DNA of 64,000 bases from Scytolyngbya sp. HA4215-MV1 (GCA_019359045.1 JAHHIA010000002.1:631234-695233); one strand, 5' to 3'. Counted from the first letter of the stretch, positions 8,639-18,106 are shown. The notes: a model not told the origin generated them from the letters alone. Translations and numbers: made by a program.

Positions 8639-8951
8639 TGAGTGTGTACCACGTCCTCTAAAGCGTGAACTGAGGGACTATGAGGTACAAACGGTAACAG
8701 AAGTGGGATGGTCGGGGAAAAAGAATGGTGAGCTACTGCAACTGATGGCTCAAGAAGGTTTTACGATTCTACTCACAACCGATCAAAATCTGCGATATCA
8801 ACAAAACTTGCAACAGGCTGGGATTGCGATCGTTGTCTTAATAGCACCGACTAATCGACTGACTGATTTACTTCCACTGATGCCAGGAACTCGCAACTTG
8901 CTAAACACAATCGTTCCCGGTGAAGTCGTTGAGGTTGGCAAGTTCGGCTGA
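8622..8951 (+). CDS. DUF5615 PIN-like toxin
   Basis: A 109-residue PIN-fold protein. It begins MRILLDECVPRPL, where the Asp-Glu pair matches the first acidic site of Mut7-C/DUF5615 proteins, and continues with ILLTTDQNLRYQQNL, which supplies the second Asp. These acidic residues would bind metal for RNA cleavage. The start overlaps the end of the DUF433 antitoxin gene by 17 bases, the normal coupled arrangement of this type II toxin-antitoxin system. Both genes look intact. The RNA target is unknown. Confidence 0.85.
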   Translation: MRILLDECVPRPLKRELRDYEVQTVTEVGWSGKKNGELLQLMAQEGFTILLTTDQNLRYQQNLQQAGIAIVVLIAPTNRLTDLLPLMPGTRNLLNTIVPGEVVEVGKFG

Positions 8952-9037
8952 TTCCCCTTCATTTCACCCGATCGCTGAACGGGCTATCCTGGACAATAGA
9001 TGAGACTGGACCATAGACGAAATAAGTGGGCAACAGC

Positions 9038-10084
9038 ATGGTTGCATCGATCGATCGAATTGAAAAAGACCTGGCAGCATTGGAAGCGGCGATCGTGGCG
9101 ATCGCCCAAGAATTCCACAAAACCTATGCCAGCTATCTCGAGGCATTGGGCAAAACTACCCGCCAGCAGCTCATCCTGGCGAGCTATTATCTCTGTACTC
9201 AAGCCTATCCCCGGCATTTTTTGCACCTGTCGCTCAGCCATCGGCAAGAACTCCAGCAAACCCTACGCGACCTAGGCACCCAGACCCAACAAGAACTCCT
9301 GGCAAAACTGATTCCGCCCCTCGCCCATCAGCAACCCGATGCTGTTGCAGGCGCTGAAGCCGCTACTTCGCCAGAATTGATCACAACCGAGCTGAACCCG
9401 ATCGTCGAATCCCCCATTGCCAATTCTCCCGAAATCGAATCGACAGACACCGCCACTGCCGCGATCGAATTTTCAGAAACTGAGCGCTTCAGTCCTGCAC
9501 CCGAAATTTCCCAAGGCAATTTCTTTGCAACAACCAACCCCTCGGCTGGAATGAATCTGGGAGAGGCCTTCTTTCAGGCTCGTCCTCATGCCAAACCCAA
9601 CCCTCTAGAAGAACTGTTGCTCTGGCAAGAAACCCTGGAACGAGCGATCGGCGAAGAATTGCGATCGCTGTCCCATGCGGTCAACCGACTGTTTCAGCAA
9701 ACCGGAATTTTGCCCAAAAAATTGCCCGAACCCATTCTGGAAGCCGCCATTCGGGCAGAAGCCACCGAAATGGTCGGCGGTCCTCCCAACCTGCTCAACC
9801 TGATGATTGAAACCGTCGGCGATTCGCCAAAACACCCCTCAGACGACAAAGACGAAGATGAAGACGAAGACGAAGATGGTTCATCCTTGATGCGAGTCAC
9901 CACCGTCCACCTGCGCCTCTCTGACATTGAGTTTGCCGACAGTACCACCATGGCGTGGCGAACTCGCCTGCGGAGCCTCGCCGCTCGCCTCAAAACCCTG
10001 GCACGAGATTATCGGAAAAAGCAGCAGGAACGGACGATCGCGGAAGCGGAGGCTGCGTGGCGGAGTGTTTGGGTAGATGAGTGA
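9038..10084 (+). CDS. Unknown protein with acidic linker, upstream of recG
   Basis: Not recognised. With the ATG at 9038 (MVASIDRIEKDLAALEAA) it has 348 residues; ATG 9026 is also in frame. Visible parts are: a helical N-terminal domain (residues 1-95, EFHKTYASYLEALGKTTRQQ); a low-complexity Pro/Glu/Thr/Ser-rich region (100-190); a second helical segment (EELRSLSHAVNRLFQQTGI); an acidic run of Asp/Glu near residue 270; and a charged, helical C-terminus (WRTRLRSLAARLKTLARDYR). No signal peptide or membrane helix. It lies 63 bases upstream of recG on the same strand, so co-transcription is possible. Its composition matches its neighbours. Confidence 0.65.
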   Translation: MVASIDRIEKDLAALEAAIVAIAQEFHKTYASYLEALGKTTRQQLILASYYLCTQAYPRHFLHLSLSHRQELQQTLRDLGTQTQQELLAKLIPPLAHQQPDAVAGAEAATSPELITTELNPIVESPIANSPEIESTDTATAAIEFSETERFSPAPEISQGNFFATTNPSAGMNLGEAFFQARPHAKPNPLEELLLWQETLERAIGEELRSLSHAVNRLFQQTGILPKKLPEPILEAAIRAEATEMVGGPPNLLNLMIETVGDSPKHPSDDKDEDEDEDEDGSSLMRVTTVHLRLSDIEFADSTTMAWRTRLRSLAARLKTLARDYRKKQQERTIAEAEAAWRSVWVDE

Positions 10085-10147
10085 AGGGGTAGAGAGGTGA
10101 AGGGTTGGTGGTTCGTAGCCTGAATCGGCGACTAAGATTAAGAACGA

Positions 10148-12718
10148 ATGGCTGATCGCGAACTTATGGACTGGGTACGCCTACAAAAAGCGCTATCGGT
10201 GGAAGCAGATCGGGGATTTAATGATCTGGAGGGTAAGCAATACCGCTTCAGCGAATTTCTCCGTCTGAATCTGAGTGAACCGCCGATCGACTTGCCCGAT
10301 CGGGAGCAACGGCGCTGTCAGGAAATCGCCACTCAGTTTTCTAGCTATGCCGAACTCAGCTTTGCCCAACGTCAACATCTGGTTGCAGATACGCGACGGT
10401 TTCTTTATGAGACGCGGAGGACGATCGAGGAGTTACCTGGCAAGCGGGGAGTCAGGAGTCAAGAGTCAGGAGGCAAGGCTTCTGATTCCACCAGCGAAGC
10501 AGGAATTAGAAGTGTTGAAAGGATTCAGCAGTCGGGAGTTGGGGGGAAAGCAGCAAAACCAGCAGCGATCAATTCGCTCAAAGCTAAAGTTTCCACTGCA
10601 ACTGCATCCGCGTTGCCGTCCCTCGACCAAGACCTCACCTATCTCAGCGGCATTGGACCCAAGAATGCAGAACGGTTGGCAAAGCTGGGACTCCGTACCG
10701 TGCGGGATTTGCTTTACTACTATCCGCGTGACTATATCGACTATGCTCGTCAGGTGGATATTCGATCGCTGGAGCCAGGAGAAACTGTGACGATCGTTGG
10801 CACGATCAAGCGGTTCAACTGCTTTACCAGTCCTCGGAATTCCAAACTTACCATTGTGGAACTCACCCTGTCTGATCGCAGCGGACAGATTAAGCTGAGT
10901 CGTTTTTTTGCTGGAACCCGCTTCAGCAATCGCGGTTGGCAAGAGCAGCAGAAAAAACTCTATCCCGTGGGCGCGACGATCGCTGCATCGGGCTTGGTCA
11001 AACAAAGCAAATTTGGCATTACCTTGGAAGATCCTGAACTGGAAGTCTTGAACCAGTCGGGAGATCCGCTCGACTCTTTGACGATCGGGCGGGTAGTTCC
11101 CGTCTATCCTCTAACTGAAGGAGTGGGAGCCGATCTGGTGCGTCGGGCGGTACTTGCTGCTCTGCCTGCTGCCCAGACCCTGGACGATGCCCTGCCGAAA
11201 AATGTACGCGATCAGTATGGGTTGATTGGGGTGACCGATGCGATCGCCCAGATTCACTTTCCTGCTGACCCACCCAGCCTGGACGATGCCCGTCGCCGTT
11301 TGGTATTCGATGAATTCTTTTACTTACAACTGGGGTTGCTCAAACGCCGCAAGCTTCAACAAGCTGCCCAAACTAGCGCCATTCTTGCCCCTACCGGAGA
11401 ATTGATCGATCAGTTCTATCGCCTGCTGCCCTTTGCCATGACGGGGGCACAGCAACGGGTGATTAACGACATTCTCACTGACCTGGCAAAGCCCACTCCC
11501 ATGAATCGACTGATTCAGGGTGATGTGGGATCAGGAAAAACCGTAGTGGCAGTAGTGGCATCGCTGGCGGCGATTCAGTCGGGCTATCAGGTGGCATTTA
11601 TGGCACCGACGGAGGTCCTGGCAGAGCAGCACTACCGCAAGTTGGTGGGTTGGTTCAACCTGTTGCATTTGCCTGTGGAGTTGCTGACGGGTTCAACCAA
11701 AGTCGCCAAACGGCGACAAATTCATGCCCATCTGGAAACAGGCGAATTACCATTGCTGGTGGGCACTCATGCCTTGATTCAAGATGCAGTGACGTTTCAG
11801 CGTTTGGGGTTGGTGGCGATCGATGAGCAACATCGTTTCGGCGTGCAACAACGTGCCCGTCTCCAGCAAAAAGGGATCAATCCCCATGTGCTAACCATGA
11901 CTGCTACCCCCATTCCTCGGACTCTGGCATTGACCTTGCATGGCGATCTGGATGTCAGCCAGATCGATGAACTGCCACCGGGACGCAAACCCATCCAAAC
12001 TACCGTACTGGCAGGGCGCGATCGGCTTCATGCCTATGACCTGATGCGACGTGAAATTGCCCAGGGACGGCAGGTTTACGTAGTATTGCCGCTGGTGGAA
12101 GAATCGGAAAAGCTGGATCTAAAATCGGCGATCGATGAGCATCAAGAACTTCAAACCAATGTCTTTCCAGACTTTCGAGTGGGCTTGTTGCACGGACGCA
12201 TGAACTCAGCCGACAAAGATGATGCCATCACCCGCTTTCGCGACAACGAAACCCAAATTTTGGTGTCAACGACGGTGGTGGAAGTGGGGGTAGACGTGCC
12301 CAACGCCACGGTGATGCTGATCGAACACGCCGATCGCTTTGGACTGTCCCAACTGCATCAATTGCGGGGACGAGTGGGTCGCGGGGGTTCCCAATCTTTT
12401 TGCTTATTGATGAGCAGTTCCAAAAGCGAAACCGCTCGTCAACGCCTGAAAGTCTTGGAACAATCCCAAGACGGTTTCTTCATTTCCGAAATGGATATGC
12501 GGTTTCGCGGTCCGGGTCAGGTGTTGGGCACTCGTCAGTCAGGCTTGCCCGATTTTGCCCTGGCAAGTCTGGTGGAAGATCAAGCAGTGCTGGAACTGGC
12601 ACGAGAAGCCGCCGAAAAGGTAATTGCTCAAGATGAAACCTTAGGTGGTTGGTCACTGATGCAACAGGAATTGGACTATCGCTATCAACGCCTCATGGGC
12701 GGCGCAATTTTGACCTAA
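10148..12718 (+). CDS. recG: ATP-dependent DNA helicase RecG
   Basis: RecG reverses stalled replication forks and branch-migrates Holliday junctions. The order is: a cyanobacterial N-terminal extension (about 1-155); the OB-fold wedge domain (LTYLSGIGPKNAERLAKLGL, then DLLYYYPRDYIDY); helicase motif I QGDVGSGKTVVAVVA; motif II as DEQH (VAIDEQHRFGVQQR); motif III TMTATPIPRTLALT; and motif VI QLRGRVGRGG. The C-terminal TRG-type region follows (DMRFRGPGQVLGTRQSGLPDF). At 856 residues it is longer than the ~690 of E. coli, because of the N-terminal extension and a linker that contains a heptamer DNA repeat (10451-10478). The start at 10148 has no strong competitor. Confidence 0.96.
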   Translation: MADRELMDWVRLQKALSVEADRGFNDLEGKQYRFSEFLRLNLSEPPIDLPDREQRRCQEIATQFSSYAELSFAQRQHLVADTRRFLYETRRTIEELPGKRGVRSQESGGKASDSTSEAGIRSVERIQQSGVGGKAAKPAAINSLKAKVSTATASALPSLDQDLTYLSGIGPKNAERLAKLGLRTVRDLLYYYPRDYIDYARQVDIRSLEPGETVTIVGTIKRFNCFTSPRNSKLTIVELTLSDRSGQIKLSRFFAGTRFSNRGWQEQQKKLYPVGATIAASGLVKQSKFGITLEDPELEVLNQSGDPLDSLTIGRVVPVYPLTEGVGADLVRRAVLAALPAAQTLDDALPKNVRDQYGLIGVTDAIAQIHFPADPPSLDDARRRLVFDEFFYLQLGLLKRRKLQQAAQTSAILAPTGELIDQFYRLLPFAMTGAQQRVINDILTDLAKPTPMNRLIQGDVGSGKTVVAVVASLAAIQSGYQVAFMAPTEVLAEQHYRKLVGWFNLLHLPVELLTGSTKVAKRRQIHAHLETGELPLLVGTHALIQDAVTFQRLGLVAIDEQHRFGVQQRARLQQKGINPHVLTMTATPIPRTLALTLHGDLDVSQIDELPPGRKPIQTTVLAGRDRLHAYDLMRREIAQGRQVYVVLPLVEESEKLDLKSAIDEHQELQTNVFPDFRVGLLHGRMNSADKDDAITRFRDNETQILVSTTVVEVGVDVPNATVMLIEHADRFGLSQLHQLRGRVGRGGSQSFCLLMSSSKSETARQRLKVLEQSQDGFFISEMDMRFRGPGQVLGTRQSGLPDFALASLVEDQAVLELAREAAEKVIAQDETLGGWSLMQQELDYRYQRLMGGAILT
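10451..10478. repeat. Heptamer short tandem repeat inside recG
   Basis: Four degenerate 7-base units follow each other: GTCAGGA, GTCAAGA, GTCAGGA, GGCAAGG. They encode part of the poorly conserved Ser/Gly/Glu-rich linker of RecG (VRSQESGGKA). Heptameric short tandemly repeated repetitive sequences are typical of cyanobacterial spacers; here one lies in a coding linker without breaking the frame. Confidence 0.6.
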
Positions 12719-12966
12719 GTAACGTCAGTTCGGTTTAAGCACGAACGTCACTCCCTATGTCCACCATTCTTCCCTTGCTGTATTGTCCTAATTTTGGGTT
12801 CGATGACGTCATGAAAAATGGCACCCCCAGGCGAAGCAAACAAAACCACAAATCCCACGTACGCCTTTGGCGGGGCGAAGCCTCATATGATCGTCAATTT
12901 ATCAAGAATCCGACTTTACCAAGGTAAGACTACGAATCAAGAATTTTAGGGGGGTCACAAGCGCTC

Positions 12967-13815
12967 ATGTCTCAGCGAGAAATTGTTCAGCGGAATTACG
13001 ATAAGCAAGCCTCCACTTATGTAACACGTAAACACTTACAAACAGCCAACCTAAATCGACTACTGAATATTCTATTTACACAGCCCCAAGTCCCCTTAGA
13101 GGGAACGCTATTAGATGTGGGTTGTGGTGACGGAATATTACTGGATGTCTTGATGGCACGGTTTCCTGCGTTACCGTATCGCTATCAAGGAATTGACCTT
13201 TCACCTGAGATGATTCGCATAGCACAGGAATTACACAGAACACCTGGTTGTTTCGATGTATGTGATGCAGAAAATCTACCATTTGAAGATGACTCTCAAG
13301 ACTTAGTCATCTCGAACTCAGTCTTTCACTGGCTTAATGTGCCTGAACAGGGCATCACTCCAGAAGCAGCTATCAGAGAAGTTTCTCGGATTTTACGTAA
13401 AGACGGGAAATTTGCATTGAGTATCGCAGGCTTCGGTACTACTATGCGCTTCCTCAAAGCTTACCGGAATGTAATGGATCGTCTTATAGCAAATGGTAAG
13501 TTAATGGATAATACTTTTTATCGAAGTGATCCGATTGGTAGTATGAATTTACACACTGCCGTTAATATGCTGCTATCCTCGGATTTCAGAATAGACTTCG
13601 CTCACCTTGAATATGAGCCTGTAATATATGAATCGCCATTAAAGTTCGCTGAGGTGGTAGAAGCTTACGGATATGATGTTTTTTTGAATTTAGTCCTGGA
13701 GAGTGAAAAACCAGATGTATGGTGCTCAATTGTAAAAGAATTCGAGCATTCTCTTCAAGCTGGCACTTATGTGCATGATCAATATATGATTTACGTCGTT
13801 GCTACTCGAAAATAA
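12967..13815 (+). CDS. Class I SAM-dependent methyltransferase
   Basis: A 282-residue Rossmann-fold methyltransferase. Motif I LDVGCGDGILLDVL lies near residue 47, the acidic motif II QGIDLSPEMI near 77, motif III CDAENLPFEDDSQDLVISNS near 101, and SRILRKDGKFALSIAG is post-motif III. The layout is like that of BioC/UbiE-type small-molecule methyltransferases, but the substrate cannot be told. Codon use is visibly richer in A and T at third positions than in the flanking recG (many TTA, ATA, AAT, GAT codons), and the gene has no operon partner, so horizontal acquisition is possible. GGGGGTCACAAGCGCTC precedes the ATG, with no clean ribosome-binding site. Confidence 0.88.
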   Translation: MSQREIVQRNYDKQASTYVTRKHLQTANLNRLLNILFTQPQVPLEGTLLDVGCGDGILLDVLMARFPALPYRYQGIDLSPEMIRIAQELHRTPGCFDVCDAENLPFEDDSQDLVISNSVFHWLNVPEQGITPEAAIREVSRILRKDGKFALSIAGFGTTMRFLKAYRNVMDRLIANGKLMDNTFYRSDPIGSMNLHTAVNMLLSSDFRIDFAHLEYEPVIYESPLKFAEVVEAYGYDVFLNLVLESEKPDVWCSIVKEFEHSLQAGTYVHDQYMIYVVATRK

Positions 13816-13891
13816 AACTTAGGAGAGCAAGTTCTACCTGATAATCATTGAATAGTCAACATAGTGAGTTGGTTTTTCTCGTTCTAGTGCA

Positions 13892-16800
13892 TTACTTAAA
13901 ATCTAAATCTGTTACTCCGTCCCATCCTTCCAGTACACCAGATTGCTTATATTTTTGGCAGCGTCTCACATAAAGTATTGCTGCCTTATCTTCAGGATTT
14001 ATAGCCAAAACCTCCTCAAATGCAGATTGCGCTCCTACCAAATCTTGTTTGTGATAAGCCATAACTGCAGGTTCAAAAGTGTGTTTGGTTTGAGTCTTTA
14101 GTTGATTAATTAGATCTTGTGTTTCACCGCATAACTCATAAATTGATACCACATCACTCTTACCTTTCACTCGTACTCGATCAAGAAATCTAAAGTTATA
14201 GTTTTGGGGTTCCTTGAGTTGAGTCAAAGTATGTTCACTAATCAAGATTCCCGCACCATATAGCTTTGTTAACCCTTCCAAACGTGAGGCTAAGTTTACT
14301 GCATCGGCAATTACCGTAGTTTCCATTCGCTCTGGTTCGCCGATCGTTCCCAGCGTTAAATTGCCTGTATGCAAGCCAATTCCAATTTCGATCGGAATAA
14401 ATCCTTTTTGTTGCCGCTCTTGATTATAAAGTGCAACCTTTCCCTGCATAGAAATTGCTGCCTGAACCGCTGCATCTACTGATTTGGGAAACAGTGCCAT
14501 GATTGCATCACCGATATACTTATCAATAAAGCCATTGTGCTCTCTAATCACCGGACTGACTCGACTTAAATAGGAATTAATAAAATCAAACGTCTCTTGG
14601 GGGGTCATTTGTTCAGCAAGGGTTGCAAACGATCTAATATCTGCAAACATTACTGTCATTTCTTGTTGAACTTGGTTACCGATTTGCACATCAATAATAC
14701 TTTCTTTATCTAAAAAGTTGAGAAAATCGCGGGGAACAAATCGCCCATATGCTAAAGTCAGTTTGGCTAAATTCAGATGCGTCTTCATCCGAGCCAACAT
14801 TTCTTGTTTTTGAATCGGCTTAGCTAGATAGTCATTCGCACCTGATGTAAACCCTTCAACAATATTTTCGACCTGGCTTTTTGCAGTTAACATTACAATA
14901 GGGAGTTCATGAGCAAAAAAACGTTCGCGAATTTTCTGGCAAACTTCATAACCTGTCATCCGAGGCATCATTACATCTAGTAAAACCAAGTCAGGGATTA
15001 GCCCATTTTCTATCACTGTCAAAGCTTCTTGACCATTACTTGCTTCGGTAATTGCATAATTGTAAAAAGAAAGGTTGTTGATTAGTACTTGCCGATTAAT
15101 GGGTTCGTCATCAACAATGAGAATCTTAAATTGTTGCTCGCCAGCGGCAGAGTCACTCACTTGTAGAAGCGAGGCTAAAGGCATGATTGTAGGACTCACA
15201 CTGTCATGAAGCACCGAAATCGGCTTCATACTTTTATTTTGTTCTAAGACAATAGGTAAGGTAAAGGTAAATTGTGAGCCAACGCCAATTTGGGATTGCA
15301 CGCTAATCTCACCCCCGTGCAATTCTACAAGTTGTTTGGTAATCGCTAGTCCCAAACCAGTGCCACCATGTTCCCTGGCAGTTGAACCTTCCGCTTGTTC
15401 AAAGGATTGAAAGATGCGATCTAGTTTGTCCTCAGCAATCCCAATACCTGTATCGGAAACAGTGACAGCTATAAGTTTTCTCGCTTCTGAATTTATGACT
15501 TGTGCAGACACTTCTACAGTACCCGATGGAGTGAACTTAATGGCATTGCCAACCAGGTTGTAGAGGATTTGTTGTAAGCGATTTTCATCTGCTGCGGCAT
15601 TAGGTAGGTCTGGAGAAATAGCATTGATAAGCTGTAGATTTTTCTGATTTGCTAGAGGCTGGCTAAGGGTGAGAATGACTTGAGTAATACTTCTTAAATC
15701 TACTGATGACAATTGCAGTTCAAGGTTCCGATGCCTGAGTTTAGAGAAGTCGAGAATATCATTAATTAAGTTGGAAAGGCGATGACCACTGGAAACAATC
15801 AATTGAAGATTCGTTTGAGTGAGTACTGAAAGCTCTCCAGTTGCCCCATCAATCAGGGATTCAGCAATCCCAATAATGCCATTGAGTGGTGTGCGGAGTT
15901 CATGGGAGGTATTTGCCAAAAATTCGTCTTTGAGTTGATCAAGACGTTGCAGTTCTTCATTTTGATTAGCTAAGGTTTCTTTCTGGGCTTCAAGGGTTGT
16001 AAAAAAGTCCTTGAGTTGTGTAGCCATGCTGTTGAAGGACTGCTCTAGGGTCTCAATTTCTTCAATCTCAATCACATCAATCGTTTCTACCTGTTTGTCC
16101 AGTTGTCCTGCGGCTAGCTCTTTAGAGGCTTGAGTCAGTCTAAGCACAGGTTGGGTGATCAATCGCGCTGTAAAGATGCCAATCATAATTGCTAGTCCTA
16201 GTGCCCCTAGACTCAGCCATAAGGCATTTTGCCGACCTGCATTAATCTGCGCCATAAAGTCCGATTCAGGTACTGTCAACACAATCAGCCAATCCAGGTT
16301 ACGATTTTGGAAAGGTGCGACCTGAATGTATTGCCGTTCACCATTCAGGCTAAAGTTAAGTTGTTGAACGGATTGAACCTGGTTCAAATCGGTAAAGCGA
16401 CTGTCCAAATAGTTGGCAGTTTCTTGAATCGCAAGATTTTCACTATCTCGGGCAAACAGTCGCTTGGTATTTTCTCCGCTACCCTGAATCATGGGTTCTT
16501 GGGTCGAAGTTGCGACCAACTTCCCGGAACGTTCGATAATAAAAGCAGTTCCATTTTTCCCTATTTTTAGAGATTGTAAAAATTTGCTTAGTTCCTGTGG
16601 TAAAAAGAAGTCAACTCCACAGGAACCGATGAATGAGTTATCAACTTTACTGTAGATCGGAATGCTAGCAGTAACGGTTGGGAGAAGAATGGAAAAATCC
16701 AAATAGATTTCGCTCCAGACAGCCTTTTCTGCTGTTTTTGCTGCTTTATACCAAGGACGCAGGCGAGGATCGTAAGGTTTAGTAAATATGATGCCAGTCT

Positions 16801-17278
16801 TTCCTGTATGATTGCCCTGACTATCAAGCTCAATACTTTTTCTAACAAATTGGGTGGATGGATTAACAAGCTGGAACCTTAACCTAAGTTGATTCTGTTC
16901 CATGTAGCGTGCAACACCCATAAATGCCCCGCTCTCATTACCGCAGTAGATGTAGCTTATGTCAGGATAAATCTGCATCTGCTGCCAGAATTGATATTCT
17001 CCGGCGCCATTGAGGATATCAATATCTCCCTGGGCGACGGCACTGGCATTTAAGCGATTAATGGTATGAGGGATTTCGGCATAAGACGCTAGTTTTTCGT
17101 TAATGCGGTTTGTCAACTCATCGCGTAGTTGGCTTGCAACTTCATTCACAGCTTGTTGTCCGCTACGGAAAGAGAAATAACCTACCAAGCTCGAAGCAGC
17201 GACTATTTGCAGAACGAAGGGCATAAGAAGCGTATTACGGAGGCGGAACTTTTTTCGGATAGTTTTCTTCGGTTCCAT
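13892..17278 (-). CDS. Cache-HAMP hybrid histidine kinase with receiver and class III nucleotide cyclase
   Basis: A membrane sensor of 1128 residues from the ATG at 17278; a longer frame to 17335 is less likely. The order is: a short basic N-terminus; a membrane helix (TLLMPFVLQIVAASSLVGYF); a periplasmic double-Cache-like domain to about 350; a second helix (ALWLSLGALGLAIMIGIFTA); HAMP; HisKA with SHELRTPLNGIIG (His about 459); and HATPase with NAIKFT, DTGIGIAED and GGTGLGLAI. Then come a receiver with phospho-acceptor in VLLDVMMPRMTG and a class III cyclase with FADIRSFA, DKYIGDAIMALF and ADAVNLASRLE. Both metal Asp residues, the ATP-selecting Lys and the Asn/Arg pair are present, so it should make cAMP. 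It resembles cyanobacterial CyaC-type cyclases in layout. Ligand unknown. Confidence 0.92.
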   Translation of the reverse strand: MEPKKTIRKKFRLRNTLLMPFVLQIVAASSLVGYFSFRSGQQAVNEVASQLRDELTNRINEKLASYAEIPHTINRLNASAVAQGDIDILNGAGEYQFWQQMQIYPDISYIYCGNESGAFMGVARYMEQNQLRLRFQLVNPSTQFVRKSIELDSQGNHTGKTGIIFTKPYDPRLRPWYKAAKTAEKAVWSEIYLDFSILLPTVTASIPIYSKVDNSFIGSCGVDFFLPQELSKFLQSLKIGKNGTAFIIERSGKLVATSTQEPMIQGSGENTKRLFARDSENLAIQETANYLDSRFTDLNQVQSVQQLNFSLNGERQYIQVAPFQNRNLDWLIVLTVPESDFMAQINAGRQNALWLSLGALGLAIMIGIFTARLITQPVLRLTQASKELAAGQLDKQVETIDVIEIEEIETLEQSFNSMATQLKDFFTTLEAQKETLANQNEELQRLDQLKDEFLANTSHELRTPLNGIIGIAESLIDGATGELSVLTQTNLQLIVSSGHRLSNLINDILDFSKLRHRNLELQLSSVDLRSITQVILTLSQPLANQKNLQLINAISPDLPNAAADENRLQQILYNLVGNAIKFTPSGTVEVSAQVINSEARKLIAVTVSDTGIGIAEDKLDRIFQSFEQAEGSTAREHGGTGLGLAITKQLVELHGGEISVQSQIGVGSQFTFTLPIVLEQNKSMKPISVLHDSVSPTIMPLASLLQVSDSAAGEQQFKILIVDDEPINRQVLINNLSFYNYAITEASNGQEALTVIENGLIPDLVLLDVMMPRMTGYEVCQKIRERFFAHELPIVMLTAKSQVENIVEGFTSGANDYLAKPIQKQEMLARMKTHLNLAKLTLAYGRFVPRDFLNFLDKESIIDVQIGNQVQQEMTVMFADIRSFATLAEQMTPQETFDFINSYLSRVSPVIREHNGFIDKYIGDAIMALFPKSVDAAVQAAISMQGKVALYNQERQQKGFIPIEIGIGLHTGNLTLGTIGEPERMETTVIADAVNLASRLEGLTKLYGAGILISEHTLTQLKEPQNYNFRFLDRVRVKGKSDVVSIYELCGETQDLINQLKTQTKHTFEPAVMAYHKQDLVGAQSAFEEVLAINPEDKAAILYVRRCQKYKQSGVLEGWDGVTDLDFK

Positions 17279-17536
17279 AACTGGGTAAGATGTCGAATTA
17301 CTTGAATTGATTCTTCCTTGGTGGAACTGACACAATCAATTACTCGCTTTCTTTACAAGTCAGTTCTGATATCGCACACCCAATTGCCCATCTCGTCACC
17401 CCAGAAAAAAGTTGCGCCTATGCACCTATCTTGACATGCAGTAGTCTAACGTCTCAAAACAGCGGCAGCAAAGAACTTGAATCGTATGTCCGCTGCCTTT
17501 GAATAGTTGGGATGCTGGCTGTAAGTGAAGCTTGTG

Positions 17537-17821
17537 CTAACACTGAGTTATTTCGCCTAATGCCTCTTGAATAACTTTATCACTTACACCATGACGCTTT
17601 AAGCTATCAATCAGTGCAGACACTGTATCCCCTTCTAGCCGTTCCAAGTCAGCTCGCAACCCTTGTCCAATGTAAGCACGCACGAGAGGTTGATAACCAG
17701 AAAAACCAAGCAACGGCGCAACCCGCTTTAAATCTTCAATCACATCTTCGGGCATACGAATCGTGATCGTAGTCATGGGTCGATTTCTATCTAATCGTTT
17801 TTTTAATGCTTCAATTTTCAT
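17537..17821 (-). CDS. brnA: BrnA-like ribbon-helix-helix antitoxin
   Basis: A 94-residue protein starting MKIEALKKRLDRNRPM. The stretch TTITIRMPEDVIEDLKRVAP is a CopG/BrnA-type ribbon-helix-helix start, followed by LLGFSGYQPLVRAYIGQGL. Its ATG overlaps the last 11 bases of the upstream brnT frame (ATGAAAATTGA), the usual brnTA arrangement. The antitoxin frame is intact, whereas the toxin is frameshifted. BrnA normally neutralises BrnT and represses the operon. Confidence 0.8.
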   Translation of the reverse strand: MKIEALKKRLDRNRPMTTITIRMPEDVIEDLKRVAPLLGFSGYQPLVRAYIGQGLRADLERLEGDTVSALIDSLKRHGVSDKVIQEALGEITQC

Positions 17822-18106
17822 AGTATTCACGTTCCTTGCGGGTTGCTTTACGAGCCGAAATGATCCGAAAGATGTTGTTTTCACGCTCAATGTAGACAAC
17901 ATACAAAAGATTACATCGCCTATCTAGACCAATAACAGCCTCGCGCGCCTCTTCATTGCGACTGGCATAACCACCAGCAGCAGCGGATCGAAGAAAGCTT
18001 CTGCGGCTTGCTGAAAGGTAACACCGTCATGATTTATCGGGTTGATCCTAGCTTTTTCCTTATTCCAGACAAAGGTAACGCCGTTCAGTATGAAATACAC
18101 ATCCAT
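17811..18106 (-). pseudogene. brnT: BrnT (DUF497) toxin, frameshifted
   Basis: The N-terminal half (from ATG 18106: MDVYFILNGVTFVWNKEKAR, then HDGVTFQQAAEAFFDPLLLVV) and the C-terminal half (YASRNEEAREAVIGLDRR, then NNIFRIISARKATRKEREYY) are both clear BrnT sequence but lie in different frames. The switch falls in the triplet-rich tract CTGCTGCTGGTGGT around 17968-17986; one missing base would explain it. The FRIISARKAT motif of the RNase fold is preserved in the second half. The stop TGA at 17811-17813 overlaps the brnA start. It is either an inactivated toxin, a sequencing error or a slippage site. Confidence 0.8.

Noticed and set aside
10466..11005. 179-codon minus-strand frame
   Set aside because: Antisense to the RecG wedge domain; low-information composition.
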